Positions 8,939 through 17,681 of a stretch of 64,000 bases of DNA are shown here, piece after piece. Source of the DNA: Leptolyngbya ohadii IS1 (GTDB taxonomy: Bacteria; Cyanobacteriota; Cyanobacteriia; Elainellales; Elainellaceae); assembly GCF_002215035.1 (NCBI RefSeq), contig NZ_NKFP01000003.1:74437-138436 (forward strand), written 5' to 3'. Below the pieces are notes generated by a model. That model was not told the origin of the DNA. It saw only the letters and a list, made by a program, of their open reading frames with translations, and searched no databases. The translations under genes were made by a program, and so were the position numbers. Within the stretch, counting starts at the first letter, position 1. Each line of letters opens with the position of its first letter.

Positions 8939-10078
8939 GTGATTCCCCTTTTCTTTTCTCTACCCCCTCTCCCTGGTATGCTGCACTTTGCTATTGATTT
9001 CGCGTCGGTTTTTCATCAGTCTCTCTATCAATCTCTTCAAACATTATTCGACAGTTTCCCAGATCCATTCCCCGGATTGATGACGCTTCCCATTCTCCTG
9101 GGTTGTACCCGCGCCGTGTATCGAGGACTCGATGGGCTAGTCATTACGGGGCGCACAATGGACTGGCTCAATGATATGAAAAGCAACCTCTGGGCGTTTC
9201 CACGCGGCATCGAGCGTGACGGAGCGGCTGGCGAAAACTCGATTCGCTGGACCTCCAAGTATGGCAGTGTCGGCGTTTCGGGATGGGATATTGGAATTGC
9301 AGACGGCATGAATGAAGCGGGACTATTCGCCAATCTGCTGTATTTGGTCGAAACGCAGTATCCTACGCCGGATATCTCAGATTTCCGTCAGCCCCTCTCG
9401 CTGTCTTTGTGGGCGCAGTATTTCCTGGACAATTTTGCGACCGTGAGTGAAGCGATCGCGGCAATGGAGTCAGAACCCTTTTATGTCGTTCCTTCTGTCT
9501 CACCAGACGGCAAACCGGGAACAATTCATCTTTCGCTATCCGATGCAGCAGGGGATTCGGCAATTTTGGAATACGTGGAGGGCAAGCTGACCATTCACCA
9601 CAGCCCCGATTATCAGGTAATGACCAACTCTCCGATCTACAGCAAACAGCTTGCCCTTAACGAATATTGGCGATCGATCGGAGGGACAACCATGCTGCCG
9701 GGGACGAATCGCGCCGCCGATCGGTTTGTGCGTGCCTCGTTCTACATCAATGCCATTCCTAAAACGGCTGATCCGCTGCAAGGCGTAGCGGGAGTTTTTT
9801 CGGTGATCCGGAATGCGTCGGTGCCGATGGGCATTACTACGCCCGATCAGCCTAATATCTCCTCGACGATCTGGCGCACCGTTGCGGATCATACGAACAA
9901 ACGCTTTTTCTTTGAGTCCGTGCGGAGTCCGAATGTGTTCTGGGTCAATCTGGACAAGCTGGATTTTACTGAAGGCAGTCCGGTCAAAAAGCTGACGCTA
10001 ACGGACGGCTCGATTTTCGCAGGCGATACTTCAGCCCAGTTTCAACCCACTGAACCCATGAAGTTTTTGAGCGTTTAA
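8939..10078 (+). CDS. Linear-amide C-N hydrolase, tandem paralogue (copy 2)
   Basis: 379 aa in the longest frame (GTG 8939). ATG at 8978 or 9080 are alternatives, and none has a strong ribosome site. The protein aligns almost end to end with the upstream gene: GCTRAVY with nucleophile Cys56 (longest-frame numbering), GRTMDW, WTSKYGSV, DGMNEAGL, GDSAILEY and NRAADRFVRASFY. Its leader is longer and less like a classic signal peptide than copy 1, although a hydrophobic stretch precedes the Cys. The pair clearly arose by tandem duplication followed by divergence, so the two may have different substrates or compartments. The gene is followed 37 nt later by the amidotransferase-like gene. Confidence 0.9.
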   Translation: MIPLFFSLPPLPGMLHFAIDFASVFHQSLYQSLQTLFDSFPDPFPGLMTLPILLGCTRAVYRGLDGLVITGRTMDWLNDMKSNLWAFPRGIERDGAAGENSIRWTSKYGSVGVSGWDIGIADGMNEAGLFANLLYLVETQYPTPDISDFRQPLSLSLWAQYFLDNFATVSEAIAAMESEPFYVVPSVSPDGKPGTIHLSLSDAAGDSAILEYVEGKLTIHHSPDYQVMTNSPIYSKQLALNEYWRSIGGTTMLPGTNRAADRFVRASFYINAIPKTADPLQGVAGVFSVIRNASVPMGITTPDQPNISSTIWRTVADHTNKRFFFESVRSPNVFWVNLDKLDFTEGSPVKKLTLTDGSIFAGDTSAQFQPTEPMKFLSV

Positions 10079-10114
10079 GCGAACAGGACACAGCGAAGTA
10101 AAAGCGAAAATAGA

Positions 10115-11509
10115 ATGACCCTCTCTAATCAACCAATCAACCAATCCCTTAAAACTGGCAATTGGCGGCTGCGTCCTGGCTATTTAAGCGAAGGCAATTC
10201 AGACTTTGAATCTGTTCATGTGCTGTTAGGGCAATTCCTCGCCGACCGCCATTCCCCCGATCCCCTGCCCGATGCGTCCCTCCTGCTAGAAAACGCTCAA
10301 TTTTGCTGGGGAGAAGGCAGACCCCTGGAAAAGGTGATTCGCTCCCGTGCTGACTTAGAATTTTTGATGCAGAATCCGGCACTGTTTCGGAATGCGATCG
10401 CCATTATTGAACCGTGGAAGCACGTTGGGAAGAATCCTTTGGGAGAAGAGGTGCGGGCCTCCCTCAATGTTGCCTATATCGCTCAAAAGATTGCCGACTG
10501 CGATTCAATTTTGTTCCCGATGTGGTCTTCAGAGCTGCTTGACCCCAATGTGGTTGTGCCGCTGATTACCTCTGGATTGGCGGTGGTAGTGGAAGGGGGC
10601 GATCCGTCGGTTCGAGATGCTTCTACTTTTAACGGCGGCAACTGTTCGCTGCAAGATCTCCATTGTTTTGTCGAAAAGCTGCTGATCTCCCGCTCTCCGA
10701 CCAGTGCCCTCGCCCTGTTTATTTGTTTAGGTCATCAGTTAGCGGCGCAGGCGCATATCAATCTAATTAAACGAGCCGTGCAGCAGGTGCTGGGTCTGGA
10801 ATCGTTGCCCAGGGATCGAGACGGCAGGATGCTCAGGGCAATGAAGCGGGTCTGTCAGCAAATCGATCGCGTTGGTAGCTCTCTCAAGATCACAAAGCGG
10901 GATGGTCGGGTCATTGCAGAGGGCTGGGATCATCCAGAATTTGCGGTGGGGTCAAATGAACATCGAGAAGTGGGGGAACGGCGGCTGCATCACTACCAGT
11001 CCCCCGACGGGGAAGCAAACGGAATTCCGCAGGACTTAATTAGCGCCCATGAAATCACGGCGGACCAATACGAAGGGGTGATTGATACGGCGATCGAGTA
11101 TGAGCGGGAAGTCAATATTGCGATGTTTCACTCCGATGAGGTGAACGAAGAGGCAATCCTGTTTGCGAACTGGTCATACCGCTTGCTACACGATGCAATG
11201 ATTCCCCATCGTTCCGTATTAGCAGGGAGTCCGTTGGCATGGCTGCTGAAACTACCCGACGCGATCGAGATTCTGTGTTCTACGACCATTGGCGATGAAA
11301 TTGTCACCGAATGTTCTGCCACCTGCATTATCTATCGCGATTTTGAAAGTAAACAGGCGCGGCGATCGTTTACCTGTCAATTTCATCCAGAACTTCTGTC
11401 TGATCTGCGAGTTGTCGGCATGGCTGAACCGCCTAGCTATGCCAGATTGAAAAATGATGATGGCGCAAGATTGTTCGCCCGTCTGCTCTATGAAGGAATG
11501 CAGGAATGA
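10115..11509 (+). CDS. Class I glutamine-amidotransferase-like protein with large insertion, function unknown
   Basis: 464 aa. I see the elements of a class I glutamine amidotransferase fold: a VVVEGGDPSV strand-loop resembling the oxyanion loop (about 157-166), a nucleophile elbow FICLGHQLA with Cys204, and a C-terminal CQFHPELL with His424 and Glu426, completing a plausible Cys-His-Glu triad. In normal GATase domains the Cys and His lie about 80-100 residues apart; here about 220 residues separate them, rich in charged residues. No synthetase partner domain is fused or adjacent. It could be a free-standing glutamine or gamma-glutamyl hydrolase, or a relative with a new substrate. It sits directly after two amide hydrolases and 24 bp before the MscS gene, so it may share an operon and a nitrogen-related theme with them (inference). 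Confidence 0.75.
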   Translation: MTLSNQPINQSLKTGNWRLRPGYLSEGNSDFESVHVLLGQFLADRHSPDPLPDASLLLENAQFCWGEGRPLEKVIRSRADLEFLMQNPALFRNAIAIIEPWKHVGKNPLGEEVRASLNVAYIAQKIADCDSILFPMWSSELLDPNVVVPLITSGLAVVVEGGDPSVRDASTFNGGNCSLQDLHCFVEKLLISRSPTSALALFICLGHQLAAQAHINLIKRAVQQVLGLESLPRDRDGRMLRAMKRVCQQIDRVGSSLKITKRDGRVIAEGWDHPEFAVGSNEHREVGERRLHHYQSPDGEANGIPQDLISAHEITADQYEGVIDTAIEYEREVNIAMFHSDEVNEEAILFANWSYRLLHDAMIPHRSVLAGSPLAWLLKLPDAIEILCSTTIGDEIVTECSATCIIYRDFESKQARRSFTCQFHPELLSDLRVVGMAEPPSYARLKNDDGARLFARLLYEGMQE

Positions 11510-11532
11510 TAGTTTCAGTTCTTGATTGACCC

Positions 11533-13083
11533 GTGGATATCGTCATTACCCTTGTCGGAATTGCAGGAATTGCTGTTAGCTTCGTTTTGCTGAACTGGCT
11601 GATCGCTTTCGGCTTGAAGGCGATCGCAACCGTAGGGTTCAAACAACAATCCCAAAAAATTGCTAGCTTGCAGCAGAATATCAGCGTGGTATTCCTGGTC
11701 GTCTGCGTTCTACTGTGCCTTGCGATTGGGGGGATTAACGGCGTTTTAATCTATCAAGGCAAAAGCGTCTCCACGTTTTACCTGACCCTGCTGACCAGTA
11801 TTCCCCAACAATTTTGGATGCAGTCTGCGATCGCGATCATAAAGTGTATCCTGCTGCTGCTGCTGGTGAAGCTGAGTCTACCCTATGGGCTGCGGCTGCT
11901 GGATTGGCTGTGTGGTCTGACTCAAAATTCCGATCGCATTACAGCAAACGATGAAAGCGTTCGAGTCTTTTTTAAGACGCTAAAGGGCATTACGGTTAAA
12001 GCAATCTGGCTATCTGCCCTCATTGCCTGCGGTAGTTTTTTACAGTTGCCGAATCTAATTATCACAAGCCTGATCGTTCTGCTAAGAGCTTATCTGGCGA
12101 TTTCGGTGGGGCGATTAGTCATCAAGGCTCTGTCTGTTCTGATCGACACGCTGGATGCATTGAGCCTGAAATACTCCAGCAGTGAAAACTTGCTGCGACA
12201 CTACGATCGATTTCGCCATCTGGTTCCGGCTTTGAAGAAGGCTCTAGAATATATTCTCTATGTCGTCATCGCAACCTTAGTAATTCACGATATTGATTCT
12301 CTTTCCTGGGTTACGTATTACTCTGACGAAATTATTCAAATCATCGGTATCTACTTTATTTGCGGCGTTTTAATCGAAGCCTGCAATATTATTTTGGAAG
12401 ATTTAGTTCTCCAGACTCATGACCTGACTGATTTACAGCGACAGCGACGACTGACCATTATTCCCCTATTTAAGAGTCTGCTAAAGTATCTCGTTTACTT
12501 CACGGGGGCGGTTCTGGTTCTCAACTTGGTTGGAATTAATCCAGCTCCAATTCTTGCAGGTGCAGGGATTGTGGGATTGGCGGTTGGCTTTGGGGCACAA
12601 AATTTAATTAATGATATTGTCTGTGGCTTCTTTATTCTGTTTGAAAATTACTACCTAGTCGGCGATTACATTGAGGCGGGGAGAGGCGAAGATCGGATTG
12701 TGGAGGGAGTGGTTGAAGCGATCGAGCTACGCACAACCCATATTCGTCATCCCGATGGACAGCTTCAGATTATTCGGAATGGTGAAATTGGCTCGATCGT
12801 GAATTACTCTAAACAATTTGCCTATGCCAGAGTGGATGTGCCACTTCCTCAAAATACGAAGCTGGAGCAGGCTTATCATTTGATTCAGCAGGTTGGACAG
12901 CAGCTTCAGGATGAATGTGCAGACGTGCTAGAAGTAACGCAGATTGAAGGGCTGGAGAACTTCGATTCAGAAAGTCTAGTGATCCGCACGATGACTCGCG
13001 TCAAACCCAGTAAGCATTTGTCCGTGCAGCGATTGCTGCGAAGCAAACTTAAACAAGCCTTTGACCACCACAGCCTTAACTGA
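11533..13083 (+). CDS. MscS-family mechanosensitive ion channel
   Basis: 516 aa from GTG at 11533. The first about 300 residues hold several hydrophobic membrane segments (starting at about residues 3-25, 48-75 and 95-120), more than the three of E. coli MscS. The conserved pore/beta-domain follows: GIVGLAVGFGAQNLINDIVCGFFILFE split over the pore helix and the VGDYIEAG element, then the soluble vestibule with HPDGQLQIIRNGEIG. These channels open on membrane tension and release solutes during hypo-osmotic shock. Its stop overlaps a possible ATG of the next frame (TGATG, 13081-13085), though the MFS start is probably further in. Confidence 0.9.
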   Translation: MDIVITLVGIAGIAVSFVLLNWLIAFGLKAIATVGFKQQSQKIASLQQNISVVFLVVCVLLCLAIGGINGVLIYQGKSVSTFYLTLLTSIPQQFWMQSAIAIIKCILLLLLVKLSLPYGLRLLDWLCGLTQNSDRITANDESVRVFFKTLKGITVKAIWLSALIACGSFLQLPNLIITSLIVLLRAYLAISVGRLVIKALSVLIDTLDALSLKYSSSENLLRHYDRFRHLVPALKKALEYILYVVIATLVIHDIDSLSWVTYYSDEIIQIIGIYFICGVLIEACNIILEDLVLQTHDLTDLQRQRRLTIIPLFKSLLKYLVYFTGAVLVLNLVGINPAPILAGAGIVGLAVGFGAQNLINDIVCGFFILFENYYLVGDYIEAGRGEDRIVEGVVEAIELRTTHIRHPDGQLQIIRNGEIGSIVNYSKQFAYARVDVPLPQNTKLEQAYHLIQQVGQQLQDECADVLEVTQIEGLENFDSESLVIRTMTRVKPSKHLSVQRLLRSKLKQAFDHHSLN

Positions 13084-13214
13084 TGCGCCAGCGACCCACG
13101 TCCCCCCTTCAGCTTCCCCTCCCACTCCTCCCTCGTGAAACGCTGCGTGGATGTACAATCTGCCTAGCAGACGCATTCTCATTGACCGCTAATCCACGTC
13201 AAACAGACTTCTCG

Positions 13215-14855
13215 ATGCTCAATCGCAATCTCTTCAGCGTAATTAGTCTAACCGTTTGGATGGTTGCCTACAACATTGGTGTCCTGCCTGCCATCATGCC
13301 CGCGATCGTTCGCGATTTTGATTCGAGCATTGGCTCCATTCAGACGGTTCTGGTGCTGTTTTCGCTAACCACCGCCGCCTTTGCCCCAACCACGGAAAAC
13401 CTTTGCCGCTACTTTGGTCGCACACCCGTCTTCCTGGGTGGACTGGTGCTGTACGGCATTGGTATTGGCTTAACCGCCCTCAGTCCTTCGATCGCGATTC
13501 TGGCAGTCAGTTTTGCCGTTCTCACTGGGTTGGCGGCAACTCCCCTGGTTAGCACTCCCTGGACGATCGCGGATTTACTTTACACCGGAAAATCTGGGGA
13601 GCAGATCACGATGGGGCTGATTGTCTCATCTTCCCTGGGCAGCTTGATGGGGTCACTGCTAGGGGGATTCCTCACCTCACAGATCGGCTGGCGTTGGGCG
13701 TTTGTGCCGTCGCTGATTGTGCTAATTCTCATCTTGCTTCGGAAGCGTTCACTTCCCAATCTCACGCTTTACGCTCAGCAGCCGATTGACTGGATAGGTG
13801 GGCTACTGTCCTTTTTGGGGCTGGGACTGATTCTGTCGGGCTTGAGTCTGGCGATGGAATACGGCTGGTGGGAGCGAAAGCGCGTCTTTTCGATCGCTGG
13901 AGTGGTGCTGCCGCCTTTTCCTGTCTCGATTGTGCCTCCCCTGGTTGCATCTGGGGTAATTTTGCTGGGCTTCTTTCTGTTTTGGCAGCGACGACAGGCA
14001 AGGAAAGGGGAAGCCTCGATTCTGCGGGCAGGACTGCTGCGAAAGCCGGGATTTGTCCTGGGCACAGCAGCGGCAATGCTGCACACGCTGATCACGACGG
14101 GCGTACAGTTTAATCTGTATCAGTATGTGCCCCTCGCGCTGTCTCTCGATCCCTATCGGACGGCTTTGACGATCATTCCCTATGCCGTCATCAAAATTGT
14201 GGTGATCATTGGGTCGCTCAAACTGCTGCGGTTAGGAAGCGATCGCTACGGAGACACGGTATTCCAGCGGCTATCGCCTAAGTCCCTGGTGTTTAGCGGG
14301 TTAGGGTTGCTAGCAGTCGGGATCGTCATGCTGTATCGGAGTCTGAGGCTTGAGGCTACTTCGATCGATCTATTGCCAGGGCTGATTGTGATGGGCATTG
14401 GCTCAGGCTTGTTTGCGCCCTTTGTCAGCCGATTAACCTATGCCGCCGCTGAATCGGGTAAAGCGGAAGGGACGGGCATTTACAACCCGGTGCAGAATTT
14501 GGGCAGTTCTCTGGGCAGAGCAATTCTCGGCACCTCCTTTATCTTTTTTGCCTCGCGAGACGTTGTGGACGGCATTGTGCGGCAGATGGGGCAGACAATC
14601 GATCCTGTCAGTCGTGTGCAGCTCATCGCTACCCTGCAAAACATGGTTCAGACCCTTTCCCGCAAGGAATTGACCGCAGCCGTCGTCAATCGAGTGCCGC
14701 GATCGGTGGTTCCCTTCCTGCGCCAAATCAGTCAAGAGGCGACAACTTCAGGAATGCAAACGTCCTTGCTGCTGGCATTGCTGTTTACAGGAGTGTGTTT
14801 TTTACTGGCAGCGTCGCTGCCCAAATATCCGTTGTACAGGGCGGAAGAAATCTAA
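13215..14855 (+). CDS. MFS multidrug-type transporter (DHA2-like)
   Basis: About 546 aa from ATG 13215. The longest frame begins at 13083, but its first 44 codons are Pro/Arg-rich and unlike an MFS N-terminus, whereas MLNRNLFSVISL starts immediately before the first membrane helix. About 14 hydrophobic segments are visible, with LPAIMPAIVRDF in helix 1, GRTPVFLGGL in the loop 2-3 region and LGSLMGSLLGGFL. These match proton-driven drug exporters of the 14-TM class. The substrate is unknown. It directly follows the MscS gene and precedes the small membrane protein gene by 14 nt, so an operon is likely. Confidence 0.85.
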   Translation: MLNRNLFSVISLTVWMVAYNIGVLPAIMPAIVRDFDSSIGSIQTVLVLFSLTTAAFAPTTENLCRYFGRTPVFLGGLVLYGIGIGLTALSPSIAILAVSFAVLTGLAATPLVSTPWTIADLLYTGKSGEQITMGLIVSSSLGSLMGSLLGGFLTSQIGWRWAFVPSLIVLILILLRKRSLPNLTLYAQQPIDWIGGLLSFLGLGLILSGLSLAMEYGWWERKRVFSIAGVVLPPFPVSIVPPLVASGVILLGFFLFWQRRQARKGEASILRAGLLRKPGFVLGTAAAMLHTLITTGVQFNLYQYVPLALSLDPYRTALTIIPYAVIKIVVIIGSLKLLRLGSDRYGDTVFQRLSPKSLVFSGLGLLAVGIVMLYRSLRLEATSIDLLPGLIVMGIGSGLFAPFVSRLTYAAAESGKAEGTGIYNPVQNLGSSLGRAILGTSFIFFASRDVVDGIVRQMGQTIDPVSRVQLIATLQNMVQTLSRKELTAAVVNRVPRSVVPFLRQISQEATTSGMQTSLLLALLFTGVCFLLAASLPKYPLYRAEEI

Positions 14856-14869
14856 ATCAGGAGTGTTTT

Positions 14870-15547
14870 ATGGAAGAATTGTTCATCTCTCTCCTCCCCT
14901 TTATTATCGGCGCTGCGATCGTCCCGCTGCAAACCATTATCAATCTTTTGCTGCTGAAAAGCCCTAACCGGGGACTTTTCAAATCCATCGCCTTCGTCAG
15001 CGGGATGATCGTCACAAGGCTATTGCAGGGGTTAGTGTTTGGTTTGATTCTGTCCGGGGCGGCTGAGGCAGAAGGAGGTAGCAATAAGAGTGCGATACGC
15101 GCAACCTTGCTATTGGTGCTTGGTATTCTCTTGCTGATTGCTGCCTACAAAAAATGGAGCAGAGAGCCTGATCCAGATAATTCACCACCTAAGTGGTTAA
15201 CCGCGATCGACAATTTAACGCCGATCAGGGCTTTTGAGTTTGGGCTTGGGCTACCCCTGATTGCAGCGAAACTCTGGGTTTTTACCCTCAGCGCCCTAAC
15301 GACTATCGCAGCAGCACAACTGGGACAACCAAATAGCGCGATCGCATATCTGCTCTTTGTTTTACTAACTCAAGCTTTCGTGCTGCTGCCAATCTTGATT
15401 CGCATTCTTATCGCCGAACGGTCGAAGCATCTACTCACAAACCTTTCTAACTGGTTAACTCGGAACGAGCGTCCGATCACCATTGTTGTTTCAACTGTTT
15501 TTGGTTTATATTTCCTGTACTCCGGTATTACCGGATTACTTCGATAG
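14870..15547 (+). CDS. GAP/SfLAP-like integral membrane protein
   Basis: 225 aa. The ATG at 14870 follows AGGAG by 6 nt and lies 14 nt past the MFS stop; the longer frame starts inside the MFS gene and was rejected. Six hydrophobic helices are visible, in two groups of three (about residues 5-25, 40-62, 75-92, 125-150, 160-180, 203-223), separated by a cytoplasmic KKWSREPDPDN loop. The pattern, including a PLQTIINLLLL start and a VSGMIVTRLLQGL helix, resembles the LysE-superfamily GAP/SfLAP proteins linked to lipid or peptidoglycolipid export. The function in cyanobacteria is unknown. It may work with the upstream MFS exporter. Confidence 0.65.
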   Translation: MEELFISLLPFIIGAAIVPLQTIINLLLLKSPNRGLFKSIAFVSGMIVTRLLQGLVFGLILSGAAEAEGGSNKSAIRATLLLVLGILLLIAAYKKWSREPDPDNSPPKWLTAIDNLTPIRAFEFGLGLPLIAAKLWVFTLSALTTIAAAQLGQPNSAIAYLLFVLLTQAFVLLPILIRILIAERSKHLLTNLSNWLTRNERPITIVVSTVFGLYFLYSGITGLLR

Positions 15548-15632
15548 AAAATTACCTTTTGCAGTTCGGCGAAGAGAAAAGGGAGCAGGTGTTTCTCCAC
15601 CGATTGTGTGAATCTGCAACAAGTGGCGATCG

Positions 15633-16256
15633 TCATCGACTCAGCATTCGGATGATTTCGTCATTGAGTTCCCGAAACACATACCGAGGACTTACCTCAT
15701 CGAGCATTTCGACAATCCGCTTCGTCTGAGCAACGGTGAGTTCCCTGTTTCCCGTCAGCGACTCCAGCTTGACCCGAACCACATGGTCTCGGATCTCGTC
15801 CACAGAGGCTCGGTTGGCAACCATATCGGCAACAATTTTGCTCGACTTTGCAAATTGAATGAAATCTTTATTGAGGAGTTCGTAGGACAGCTCACCCTTT
15901 TTGTTGGTGTAGGCTTTTACGATCGCTTCGTATTCAGCACTATCCACGGTAGCCAGTTCTTCGGGTGACACTTCATTCGCGTCAGATGCGCTACCACTGA
16001 GTTTCACCGCTCCCCGCCGAGAATAGGGCATCCCGGAGGTTAGTTCGATCGCCTCTTCAAAGGACTCAAGCGGAAACGTTTCTGGATTGGTATTTGCCGA
16101 TGGCTCAGAGATACCTGTACGTTTATCGATTACAGCTAGTCCAGGTTGGGATGTGTCGTAGCGTAAAATGACAATCCCTGTCTTTCCATCCCCGAACTTT
16201 TGTCGATAGGCGACAGCCTCTAGAGTAGACAACTCAACGATTTTTGTTCTAATCAC
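15633..16256 (-). CDS. Hypothetical soluble protein, 207 aa
   Basis: 207 aa, charged and without a signal peptide or membrane segment. The N-terminus (MIRTKIVELSTLEAVAYRQ) looks like a small beta-rich domain, the middle is Ser/Thr/Glu-rich, and residues 105-207 are mostly helical (ADMVANRASVDEIRDHV, TVAQTKRIVEMLDEV). I do not recognise a family. It is convergent with the upstream membrane-protein gene (86 nt between stops) and lies 73 nt downstream of the DUF433-pentapeptide gene on the same strand, so the two minus-strand genes might be co-transcribed. Confidence 0.65.
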   Translation of the reverse strand: MIRTKIVELSTLEAVAYRQKFGDGKTGIVILRYDTSQPGLAVIDKRTGISEPSANTNPETFPLESFEEAIELTSGMPYSRRGAVKLSGSASDANEVSPEELATVDSAEYEAIVKAYTNKKGELSYELLNKDFIQFAKSSKIVADMVANRASVDEIRDHVVRVKLESLTGNRELTVAQTKRIVEMLDEVSPRYVFRELNDEIIRMLSR

Positions 16257-16329
16257 GGCAGCACCTTATGCAATTGCTTTGTAGTTGAATTTGGATTGTT
16301 TCGACCTTATTATGATACTAAATAAGCTT

Positions 16330-17337
16330 CTAGCGTAGTAATTTCATTCCAGCGACTTGAGCGTCAAAACCATCAGGAAACTGAGTTGGGCAAGGGTAAA
16401 CAGGAGGGTAGGTAATATCTAGGCAGATGTTCTTTGGTGTTTTTTCGTCGGAGTACACAGCCCCTTGCAGATTGGCTCCATCCAGTTTTGCCCCTTGCAA
16501 ATTGGCTCCACCCAGTCTTGCCCCTTGTAGATTTGCTTCAACCAGTCTTGCCCCTTGCAGATTCGCTTGCCAAAGAACAGCTCCTTGCAAATTCGCTTCA
16601 AGCAAATTGGCTCCGGGCAATTGAACCTTTGCTAAATAAGCCCTTTCTAAATCCACTCCATCTAAACTTTCAGATTCCCACCTGGAACAGAGCCGATCTT
16701 CAGACACACAAATCCAGGGAAAATGCAAACGCCAATTCGCTCCTGGTGAAGCATTCAAAAACTCTAGAGCCAAGATTCGGCCTCCATTGCCGCTTTGCCC
16801 CTGAGCGTTGGTTATCGTCTGCCATGCCAGATAAATTTGAGACTCACGACGCTGTTGCTCCAAACCGATGTAGGTTAGTGCAGCAAACAAAAGACCCAGG
16901 TTGCCCAACAAACCCAGTAAGCTAATAAATGCCTGGTTCTCTCCCCAGGAAAGCATGGGTTCCCAAATTCGCTTCTCCATCCAGACAAAAGGTTGGATGA
17001 TTGGGCGAAGCTTTGACTCTGGCTGCTCTAGCTCTTGCAGGGACTCCTGAGATTCGATCGGGATCTGAGAATAAACAGGTTGAGGTTTTTGGAGAGTTGG
17101 CATCAATGGCTGTTCATCGGTGCAAGCTGAATGGCACTGCCCCCGATCGGCTGCAAATTCTAAGCAAGCTAATATATCGGTTTTCGTCAACTGCGGAACA
17201 TTATCTATAATCTCAGCGGCAGACATACCATCTGCCAGCCAACTTAAGACATCGTAAACCGTGATTTGCGTCTGGCGAATGCAGGGCTTACCGCCCCGCT
17301 TATCGGAATCGATCGTAATGATGTTGCAATAGCTCAT
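16330..17337 (-). CDS. DUF433 - transmembrane - pentapeptide-repeat fusion protein
   Basis: 335 aa. Residues 3-66 match DUF433 (RGGKPCIRQTQITVYDVLSW, then the AEIIDNVPQLTKTDILACL helix pair), a small DNA-binding-like domain usually found as a stand-alone antitoxin-type protein. A charged linker with ELEQPESK leads to one hydrophobic segment (about 138-160, LLGLLGNLGLLFAALTYIGL). The C-terminal part carries about ten pentapeptide units of the A(N/R)L type (about 240-300), expected to form a right-handed quadrilateral beta-helix. Joining a putative DNA-binding or antitoxin domain to a membrane helix and a beta-helix is unusual. A 13-bp perfect palindrome lies just upstream of the start, in a position suited to autorepression. 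The molecular role is unknown. Confidence 0.85.
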   Translation of the reverse strand: MSYCNIITIDSDKRGGKPCIRQTQITVYDVLSWLADGMSAAEIIDNVPQLTKTDILACLEFAADRGQCHSACTDEQPLMPTLQKPQPVYSQIPIESQESLQELEQPESKLRPIIQPFVWMEKRIWEPMLSWGENQAFISLLGLLGNLGLLFAALTYIGLEQQRRESQIYLAWQTITNAQGQSGNGGRILALEFLNASPGANWRLHFPWICVSEDRLCSRWESESLDGVDLERAYLAKVQLPGANLLEANLQGAVLWQANLQGARLVEANLQGARLGGANLQGAKLDGANLQGAVYSDEKTPKNICLDITYPPVYPCPTQFPDGFDAQVAGMKLLR

Positions 17338-17342
17338 AACAA

Positions 17343-17355
17343 AAATAAGTTATTT
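17343..17355. promoter_or_regulatory. Perfect palindrome upstream of the DUF433 fusion gene (candidate operator)
   Basis: AAATAAGTTATTT is a 13-bp palindrome with 6-bp arms, 6 nt upstream of the ATG at 17337. The position suits an autoregulatory operator for the DUF433 domain encoded by that gene, but AT-rich palindromes also arise by chance. Confidence 0.4.
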
Positions 17356-17681
17356 GTGTAAGCTTTAGTCTAGACATTCTTACCCTATTGCTGACGCTAA
17401 GATGTCATTATCACCGTATTGTCTTCAGAAGCAGAGCAGGAATTTTGCCGAATCCTTGCTTTCCCCAGGGCTTTTATGTACGGCTATTGTTCGTTCTTAT
17501 GTAGGGCTACTGTATTTTATTTAAACTATCATCTGTTAGTTTTGCATTTTGTTTCTGATTCTTAATCTTCTACCTCTTACAGGTTTCTTATCTTTCGTTC
17601 CTAAAATCTAAACAGGTTAAAAAAATGTCTTTGTAATAATTTACACACATCATTTTGCCTCAAACCTATCGGAGCGATCGT
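17356..17681. other. AT-rich intergenic region between divergent genes
   Basis: About 325 bp, noticeably AT-rich compared with the flanking genes. No ORF of note and no RNA structure that I can support. Confidence 0.4.

Noticed and set aside
13762-14095. Three overlapping minus-strand ORFs within the MFS gene
   Set aside because: Antisense shadows of hydrophobic coding sequence; low-complexity Ser/Pro/Arg composition.
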